Below are positions 1-5,119 of a DNA stretch of 10,897 bases, one piece after another (positions within the stretch are counted from its first letter, which is position 1; each line of letters begins with the position of its first letter). The notes under the pieces were generated by a model. It saw only the letters and a program-made list of their open reading frames with translations. It had not been told where the DNA came from and made no database searches. The stretch is taken from the NCBI GenBank assembly GCA_964471535.1, contig CAYYHA010000132.1:1-10897 (forward strand), given 5' to 3'. The DNA is from CAYYHA01 sp964471535 (GTDB taxonomy: Bacteria; Myxococcota; Myxococcia; SLRQ01). Made by a program: the position numbers and the translations under genes.

Positions 1-40
1 TGGCACAGCTGGCACGGGGGTGGGTCGGCGGCTCTAGGCT

Positions 41-54
41 CCCAGGAACCTGGG
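41..54. repeat. Short perfect inverted repeat downstream of the operon
   Basis: CCCAGG-AA-CCTGGG is a near-palindrome with 6-bp arms. It lies about 50 nt beyond the creatininase stop codon in the direction of minus-strand transcription, just after a pyrimidine-rich stretch. No T-run follows on either strand, so it is not a typical intrinsic terminator. It could stabilise an RNA 3' end or be chance. Confidence 0.35.
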
Positions 55-57
55 TTC

Positions 58-92
58 GAAGGGGAGAAGGGGAGGAAGGGAGAAAGGGAAGG
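58..92 (-). terminator. 35-nt polypyrimidine tract after the last operon gene (possible Rho-utilisation region)
   Basis: Positions 58-92 of the plus strand are uninterrupted purine, so the minus-strand transcript is a pure C/U run beginning 8 nt after the creatininase stop at 101-103. C-rich, G-free RNA immediately behind a gene is what Rho loading sites look like. Assignment as a Rho-dependent terminator is inference; the homopurine tract itself is plain. Confidence 0.35.
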
Positions 93-100
93 CGGATGAC

Positions 101-886
101 CTAGCGGCCGAGGGCTTCGAGTACCTCGCAGCGGACCATCTCGACCAGCCGTGCGTAGGTGTCCTCGCCCTCGGCGGCGGTCGCCTCGGCCGGAGCGCCA
201 AAATAGGCTTCTTCTCCGCCGATCTCTCGGAAGGTCTGCGCGCCGCTGGCGATCGCGTCCGAGAGCGAAACCGGATTCTCCGGCAGCCCTTTCATCACAT
301 CGACGTCGACCAGCTCCGGCCGGGCCGCCAAGACCAACGAGCCCTCGTAGCGCCCCGCGTGGCACGCGCCTCGCTTGAACTCCTCGGTCAAGGTGCGGCC
401 CCAGCGCCGCGACAACACGTTTGGCAGCGAGCACGGGACGATACCGCCCCCGTCCACGCCCCCCCCTTGCTCGTTGACTTCCACCACGGCTGCGTGCAGC
501 GCCGCGACATGCTCGGGCTCCAGGTGATTGTTCACGACGGAGACGTGTCGCCAGCCATCCCGCAGATACGCCCGGCAGAGATCCCGAACGAAGGCTGTCA
601 GGGTCGCTGCCGGGATGGAAATCGCGCCCGCGAAACCCGCCGCAAAATCTGTCACACCATAGGGCAGCACCGGTGCGACAAAGGCAGCGACGAGTTCGCG
701 CCGCAGGGCGCTCGCCGCGCGCCGGCAAACTTCCTCCGAAATGATGAGATCGGTGGACAGCGGGAGGTGTGGACCGTGCGGCTCCGTACTCCCCACCGGA
801 ACGAGCACGACGGCCGTGCTGCTGCCTTCGAGCACCGCGCGGGCCTGCCGCGTCGTCAGGTGCGCAAGCTCTAGGGGGAAGTCCAT
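101..886 (-). CDS. Creatininase-family amidohydrolase
   Basis: A 261-residue protein of the creatininase/creatinine amidohydrolase superfamily, metal-dependent cytoplasmic enzymes that hydrolyse cyclic or formyl amide bonds. The N-terminal motif PVGSTEPHGPHLPLSTD (residues 30-46) supplies E35, H37 and D46. NNHLEPEH (119-126) supplies H121 and E123. CHAGRYEGS (175-183) matches the family's HAG-x-x-E block. With an offset of one, these are the metal ligands of Pseudomonas creatininase (E34, H36, D45, H120, E122), so the site looks intact. The H-x-E form resembles creatininase itself more than the common NGHGGN form. The ATG at 886 follows AGGAG (893-897) with a 6-nt spacer. It is the last gene seen in the operon, 39 nt after the ligase gene, and may process a nitrogen-containing product of that pathway. 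Creatinine itself is not implied. Family confident, substrate unknown. Confidence 0.88.
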   Translation of the reverse strand: MDFPLELAHLTTRQARAVLEGSSTAVVLVPVGSTEPHGPHLPLSTDLIISEEVCRRAASALRRELVAAFVAPVLPYGVTDFAAGFAGAISIPAATLTAFVRDLCRAYLRDGWRHVSVVNNHLEPEHVAALHAAVVEVNEQGGGVDGGGIVPCSLPNVLSRRWGRTLTEEFKRGACHAGRYEGSLVLAARPELVDVDVMKGLPENPVSLSDAIASGAQTFREIGGEEAYFGAPAEATAAEGEDTYARLVEMVRCEVLEALGR

Positions 887-925
887 GAAGCACTCCTCTC
901 GGAGACGGCACCCAGCACCCGAGTG

Positions 926-2551
926 TCACGATGAAGCGTCGCGCGCCTTCAGTGCCTTTCGGTCGATCTTACCTCGATCGTTCTTCGGCAGGGAGCCGAC
1001 GAACTCCACCTCCCGCGGGTACTTGTAGCGCGCCAGGCGCTCCTTCACGAAGCCTTGAATCTCTTCCGCCGTGGCGCTCGCCCCGTCCTTGAGCACGATG
1101 AAAGCCTTCGTCGACATCAGACCGCCGCGGTCCACACCGATCACGGCCGCCTCGAGAACCGCTGGATGGCGTAGCAAGCAATCCTCCACCTCGATCGGGC
1201 TCACCCACTGCCCGCTCACCTTCACGAGGTCGTCGGCACGGCCAGCGAAGTAGAAATACCCATCCTCGTCCTGCCGGAAGAGGTCGTTGCTCATGCACCA
1301 ATGGCCATGGAAGGTCTTCCAGCTCTTGTCTCGATCGCCGAAGTAGCAAAGCGCCACCGAGTCGCCTTTGACCCACAAGGTACCCACCTCGCCGGGAGGA
1401 AGCGGTTTGGCCCCAGGGCCTTCGGCATCGCGCGGGAGGATCTTTGCCTCGTAACCTTCCACGACCCGTCCCAAAGAACCCGGGCGGACGTCGCCGGGCC
1501 GATTCGAAATATAGATGTGGAACATCTCCGCACTGCCGATTCCGTCGTAGACGTCGACACCAAAACGTGCCTGCCATCGCTCCAGCAATGCCGGCGGAAG
1601 CGCCTCTCCAGCGGAGAGACAGAGACGAAGCGACGAAAGGTCGACCGAGGTCCGCTCGTCCAGTTCCAGGATCTTCCCCATCATCGTGGGGACGTTGGTC
1701 AGGATCGTCGCCTGGTAGCGGCGCACCGCTTCACACACGGTTTCAGCGGTTGGCCGCTCGGAGAACAGCGCTGCGGTACCCCCGACCGCGAAGGGGAACA
1801 TCAGGTTCGTCCCCGTCGCATAACCGAAGAAGAGCTTGGGAACGCTCACGCAGACGTCGTCACGACGCCACCCAATGGTTCGCTTGGCGTAGACCTCCGT
1901 GTTGAACGCGAAGTCTCGGTGCGTGTGGACCGCCGCCTTGGGTTGACCCGTACTGCCGCTGGTGAACAGCCACACCGCAATGTCGTCTCGCCGCGTGGGG
2001 AATGGCTCGTAGTCCCCCTCGGTGGAACGCAGTGCCTCCGGGAGGTGCCAACGCATCGGACCATCGGGAAGGCCGGGGGTGAGGACCGTCTCGTCGAGCG
2101 GGCCATCGGGGTCCTCATCCGTTCCTGCCCATGGTGTGACGAGGACGGCCGACAGCCAGGGACTCTCATCGATGACCGTTCCGAGGCGCTCCACGACCTC
2201 GGGAACGGTGATCAGTACGCAAGCACGTGTGTACTCGAGCAGATAGGCGAGGCTTTCGGTCGGCGAGAGCGGGTTGGCCATGGCCACGACGCCGCCCGCA
2301 TGGAGGACGCCGAAGAACGACCATGCGAAGGCCGGGACATCGGGCAGACAGATCAGCACGCGCTGCTCGGGAGCGAGGCCGCAGTCGTCGAGTACCTCGG
2401 CCATGCGCCGAGTCTTGTCGGCCACCTCTGCGTAGGTCCACGTTCGCTCACCGAAGCGCAGCGCCGTGCGCTCGCCGAGTCCTTCCTCCAAGCGATCAAA
2501 GAGGAAGTAGTCGGCCATATTGAATGTCTCAGGAAACGTTGGACGACTCAT
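926..2551 (-). CDS. Benzoate-CoA ligase family protein (aryl-CoA synthetase)
   Basis: A 541-residue ANL-superfamily adenylating enzyme that would convert an aromatic carboxylate, ATP and CoA into aryl-CoA, AMP and PPi. Visible motifs are the P-loop TSGSTGQPK (197-205), the aromatic-substrate pocket region VPKLFFGYATG (237-247), YDGIGSAEM (335-343), the hinge GRADDLVKVSG (437-447) and the C-terminal LPKNDRGK (521-528), with K528 as the adenylation lysine. The opening NMADYFLFDR and overall length match benzoate-CoA ligases rather than fatty-acyl or acetyl-CoA synthetases. ATG at 2551 is chosen because AGGAGG lies 6 nt upstream and homology starts there; the open frame continues to 2839 but only over the acyl-CoA dehydrogenase gene. 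It overlaps that gene by 23 nt. Substrate could be benzoate, 2-aminobenzoate or another ring acid; the sequence alone does not decide. Confidence 0.92.
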   Translation of the reverse strand: MSRPTFPETFNMADYFLFDRLEEGLGERTALRFGERTWTYAEVADKTRRMAEVLDDCGLAPEQRVLICLPDVPAFAWSFFGVLHAGGVVAMANPLSPTESLAYLLEYTRACVLITVPEVVERLGTVIDESPWLSAVLVTPWAGTDEDPDGPLDETVLTPGLPDGPMRWHLPEALRSTEGDYEPFPTRRDDIAVWLFTSGSTGQPKAAVHTHRDFAFNTEVYAKRTIGWRRDDVCVSVPKLFFGYATGTNLMFPFAVGGTAALFSERPTAETVCEAVRRYQATILTNVPTMMGKILELDERTSVDLSSLRLCLSAGEALPPALLERWQARFGVDVYDGIGSAEMFHIYISNRPGDVRPGSLGRVVEGYEAKILPRDAEGPGAKPLPPGEVGTLWVKGDSVALCYFGDRDKSWKTFHGHWCMSNDLFRQDEDGYFYFAGRADDLVKVSGQWVSPIEVEDCLLRHPAVLEAAVIGVDRGGLMSTKAFIVLKDGASATAEEIQGFVKERLARYKYPREVEFVGSLPKNDRGKIDRKALKARDASS

Positions 2552-3770
2552 CTCTCGCCTCCTCGAGGAGCGTTCGGGCGATGACCAACTTCTGAATCTC
2601 GGTCGTCCCCTCGTAGATGCGCAGCGCGCGAATCTCCCGGTACAGTTGCTCGACGACCGCACCGCGCAGCACGCCACTCCCTCCGTGGATCTGCACGGCG
2701 CGATCGATGACCCGCTGCGCGATCTCGGTGGCGAAGAGCTTCGCCATGGCAGCCTCCCGCGAGATGCGGGCTCCGGTCGTGTCGCGGATCCAGGCCGCTC
2801 GCAGCACGAGCAGCCGCGCGGCATCCACCTCGACCGCACTCTCCGCCAAATACCCTTGAATCAGCTGCTGCTCGCCGATGGGCCGGCCGAACTGCCGGCG
2901 CATCCGCGCCCGGTGCACGCTCTCGTCGAGTGCGCGCCGCGCGAAGCCCACGGCGGCTGCGCCCACCGTGCTGCGGAAGACGTCGAGGGTGGAGAGCGCA
3001 ATCTTCAGCCCCTCCCCCTCCTCGCCCAGGCGCCGCTCCGACCCGAGGCGCAGCTCCGAGAAGCGGATGGTCCCCAGTGGGTGGTCCCCCAGCGCGGGCA
3101 GCGCGCCTACGAACTCGAAGCCCGGATCCTCCGGCCGGACGAGGAAGGCCGTGATGGACCGCTTCTCGCCCGGTTCGAGCGCCGCGAAGACCACGTAGCT
3201 TCCCGCAACGCCCGCGTTGCTGATGAAGGTCTTCTCTCCATCGAGCACGTAGCCCGAGCCGTCGCGGCGGGCCTGGCTGCGCATGGCACCGACGTCACTG
3301 CCTGCCTCGGCCTCGGTGATCGCGAATGCGGCCAGGCACTCTCCCCGCGCGATGGGCGGCAGCCACTCGGCCCTCTGCGCCTCCGAACCGAAGCGGGTGA
3401 TGGGATACGAACCGAGCCCCTGCATGGCGAAGACCGTGTCCGCCAGGCCGTCCGCCCAGGCCAGGAGCTCGCGCGTGAGGCACAGCGCTCGCAGGTCGAG
3501 GTCGTCGGGCCGTCCCACGGCTACACCGCCGTATGCCTCGGGAAGCGCAAGCCCCAGGACGCCCTCTTCGGCGAGCGCCCGGGCGAGTGCACGGCTTCGC
3601 GCCCACAGCTGGGAGGGGTCGAACGCCTCCTCACGCTCGGGCTGCCGTGCCTCCTCGACGGCAACGATGGAGCGGGCCGCCCGATGAAGGCGTAGGGCCA
3701 CCTCGCTGTGGACCGGCTCGAAGAAGAAGGGCAGGGACTCGGTGGGGAGGGGACGTAGCGTTGGGGTCAC
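2529..3770 (-). CDS. Acyl-CoA dehydrogenase
   Basis: A 413-residue FAD-dependent acyl-CoA dehydrogenase, which would introduce an alpha,beta double bond into an acyl- or alicyclic-CoA thioester and pass electrons to ETF. The FAD/substrate signature FAITEAEAGSDVGAM is at residues 149-163, the middle beta domain follows (about 160-240), and the C-terminal helical domain carries RRQFGRPIGEQQ (291-302), IHGGSGVL (361-368) and RIYEGTTEIQ (384-393). E387 is the expected catalytic base of short/medium-chain types. Start is GTG at 3770, part of a GTGA overlap with the stop of the preceding hydratase-family gene, so translation is probably coupled. Length is slightly above the usual 380-390, from an N-terminal extension of about 20 residues. 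In this operon it probably acts on a ring-derived or ring-reduced CoA ester; substrate is inferred. Confidence 0.93.
   Translation of the reverse strand: MTPTLRPLPTESLPFFFEPVHSEVALRLHRAARSIVAVEEARQPEREEAFDPSQLWARSRALARALAEEGVLGLALPEAYGGVAVGRPDDLDLRALCLTRELLAWADGLADTVFAMQGLGSYPITRFGSEAQRAEWLPPIARGECLAAFAITEAEAGSDVGAMRSQARRDGSGYVLDGEKTFISNAGVAGSYVVFAALEPGEKRSITAFLVRPEDPGFEFVGALPALGDHPLGTIRFSELRLGSERRLGEEGEGLKIALSTLDVFRSTVGAAAVGFARRALDESVHRARMRRQFGRPIGEQQLIQGYLAESAVEVDAARLLVLRAAWIRDTTGARISREAAMAKLFATEIAQRVIDRAVQIHGGSGVLRGAVVEQLYREIRALRIYEGTTEIQKLVIARTLLEEARDESSNVS
2558..2563 (-). promoter_or_regulatory. Shine-Dalgarno AGGAGG fixing the ligase start
   Basis: The minus strand reads AGGAGG, then 6 nt, then the ATG at 2551. 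The site lies inside the 3' end of the acyl-CoA dehydrogenase gene, which suits translational coupling. It rules out the longer open frame starting at 2839. Confidence 0.8.
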
Positions 3771-4573
3771 TCCGGCGCTCCCGTGAACTTCGGTGAGGCC
3801 TTCGTCTTGAATGCTTCGTGCGCGATGCGGAAGTCGGGGTGCTGCATGCAGAGAGCCTGCGCCTGCGCCTCGGCTTCGATGGCCTCCTCCAGGGACATGG
3901 ACGCTTCGTTCTCGATCATTCGCTTGGTCATGCGATGGGCGAACGCAGGACCCGCAGCGAGGCGTCGCGCCAAGGCGATGGCTTCCGTCTCTTCCTCGCC
4001 GGCGGCGACCTTCCGCGTGACCAACCCCATCTCGAGGGCACGGTCCACATCGATGATCTCACCGGTGAACAGAAGCTCACTGGCGTGCCCGAGTCCGACC
4101 ACCCGCGGCAGCAGATACGCGGCGCCCATGTCCGCTCCTGAGAGCCCCACCTGGGGAAAGATGAAGCCGAAGCGGGCCTTGGGGCCGCACACGCGCATGT
4201 CGCAGGCCAGAGCGATCACCGCGCCTGCGCCGACTGCCACACCCTGGATCGCAGCGATCACGGGCACGGGACAACGCCGAATCGCACGAATCAGTGCCCC
4301 GGTCTGACGCGTGAAGTCCAACAGCTGCTTCATGTCGTAGCCCAGGAGTGGACGGATGATCTCGTCCACGTCGCCGCCGCTGCAGAACGCCTTGCCTCGG
4401 CCTCGAAGCACGGCCGCCCGCACCTCCTCGTGGCCGCCGAGATCCTCGAAGAACTCGGTCAGCTCGCGATAGACCTCGAAGGTGAGCGCGTTCAAACGGT
4501 CCGGGCGGGAGAGGGTGACGATTCCCACGCCCGCATCCAGAGCGAACTCGAACGACTTGGGAGCAAGGCTCAT
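3767..4573 (-). CDS. Enoyl-CoA hydratase/isomerase family protein (non-canonical active site)
   Basis: A 268-residue crotonase-fold protein. The oxyanion-hole segment GKAFCSGGDVDEI (60-72) and VAVGAGAVIALACD (112-125) are clear, followed by ARFGFIFPQVGLSGADMG (133-150) and the C-terminal helices. By alignment with rat mitochondrial enoyl-CoA hydratase, the two catalytic glutamates (E144, E164) correspond here to V119 and F139, so simple water addition by the standard mechanism is doubtful. D148 in SGADMG sits where dienoyl-CoA isomerases carry their catalytic aspartate (AADVG). The product may be an isomerase, a hydrolase or a hydratase with shifted acid/base groups. ATG at 4573 has AAGGAG 10 nt upstream and forms an ATGA overlap with the RidA-fold gene stop. 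The open frame extends to 4930 only as a shadow of that gene. Confidence 0.9.
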   Translation of the reverse strand: MSLAPKSFEFALDAGVGIVTLSRPDRLNALTFEVYRELTEFFEDLGGHEEVRAAVLRGRGKAFCSGGDVDEIIRPLLGYDMKQLLDFTRQTGALIRAIRRCPVPVIAAIQGVAVGAGAVIALACDMRVCGPKARFGFIFPQVGLSGADMGAAYLLPRVVGLGHASELLFTGEIIDVDRALEMGLVTRKVAAGEEETEAIALARRLAAGPAFAHRMTKRMIENEASMSLEEAIEAEAQAQALCMQHPDFRIAHEAFKTKASPKFTGAPE

Positions 4574-4959
4574 AGGACGGCGACTCCTTCGATTTCCACC
4601 AGCGCGTCCGGCTCCACGAGTCCAGCGACACCGACGAGCGCCATGGCGGGGTAGTGGCGGCCCATCTGCCGCCGCCAGATCTCGCCGAGCTCCGCCTGGG
4701 ACTCGCGATAGCGGGCGAGGTCGGTGACGTAGATGGTCAAGCGGGCCACCTGCTGCGGTCCGCCCCCGGCCGCGCGCACGACCTCGAGAAAGTTTTCGAG
4801 TGCCGCTTCGAACTGCGCCGCAAAGCCTAGAGGGAAACGGCCCGAAGCATCCCAGCCCACCTGGCCTGCGACGTGGAGATGCCGTCCATCGGCCAGGATG
4901 CCGTTGCTGTAGCCACGTGGACGCGGCCATCCCTCCGGCTGCACGATCCGAAGCGCCAT
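4570..4959 (-). CDS. RidA/YjgF/YER057c/UK114 family protein, first gene of the operon
   Basis: A 129-residue single-domain protein of the Rid superfamily, small trimeric enzymes of which the canonical members hydrolyse reactive enamines/imines to ketones and ammonia. Recognisable are GYSNGI (16-21), HVAGQVGWD (29-37), ENFLEVVRAAGG (55-66), ARLTIYVTDL (72-81), HYPAMALVGV (102-111) and the end ALVEIEGVAVL (119-129). The residue equivalent to E. coli RidA Arg105, which binds the substrate carboxylate, is M106 here, so it belongs to an Arg-less subgroup and may act on a CoA ester or other substrate instead. ATG at 4959 has no strong Shine-Dalgarno sequence. The 160-bp gap upstream should hold the operon promoter, though I could not define one. 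Aminomuconate deaminase is another family member, so a role in removing ring nitrogen is conceivable. Confidence 0.88.
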   Translation of the reverse strand: MALRIVQPEGWPRPRGYSNGILADGRHLHVAGQVGWDASGRFPLGFAAQFEAALENFLEVVRAAGGGPQQVARLTIYVTDLARYRESQAELGEIWRRQMGRHYPAMALVGVAGLVEPDALVEIEGVAVL

Positions 4960-5050
4960 GGCAAGGCTTCTAGTCGACCGCGGCGCGATTCGGAAGGCCA
5001 GGGGAGCGGTGCGCCACCCGTTGTCGTTCAGCCCCGATCGATGTCCACGC

Positions 5051-5094
5051 CGGTACGCGCCTTACCAACCCTCCATCAGGCGGCGCGTGTACCG
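5051..5094. repeat. Imperfect 11-bp inverted repeat between the lipoprotein gene and the operon
   Basis: CGGTACGCGCC (5051-5061) is mirrored by GGCGCGTGTACCG (5082-5094), with a 2-nt bulge and a 20-nt loop. It begins about 25 nt past the lipoprotein stop and lies about 90-135 nt before the RidA-fold start. No U-tract follows, so it could be a weak terminator/processing hairpin or an operator for the operon. The remainder of 4960-5119 shows no gene and no convincing promoter. Confidence 0.4.
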
Positions 5095-5119
5095 CCACGC
5101 CCAACGGCACGCCTGCCCG

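Noticed and set aside
1..24. TGGCAC repeats resembling a sigma-54 -24 element
   Set aside because: No TTGC-type -12 element at the required spacing and it lies downstream of the last gene rather than ahead of one.
51..60. GGTTCGAA resembling a tRNA T-loop
   Set aside because: Flanking bases do not form a T-stem and no acceptor or anticodon arm could be drawn.
1301..2584. 427-codon plus-strand open frame opposite the ligase gene
   Set aside because: No family motifs and antisense to intact ANL motifs; a codon-bias shadow.
2552..2839. N-terminal extension of the ligase
   Set aside because: The 96 extra residues are Arg/Ser-rich, lie within the dehydrogenase gene in another frame, and a perfect AGGAGG supports the ATG at 2551.
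2520..3695. 391-codon plus-strand open frame opposite the acyl-CoA dehydrogenase gene
   Set aside because: Low-complexity charged translation, no domain, antisense to a well-conserved enzyme.
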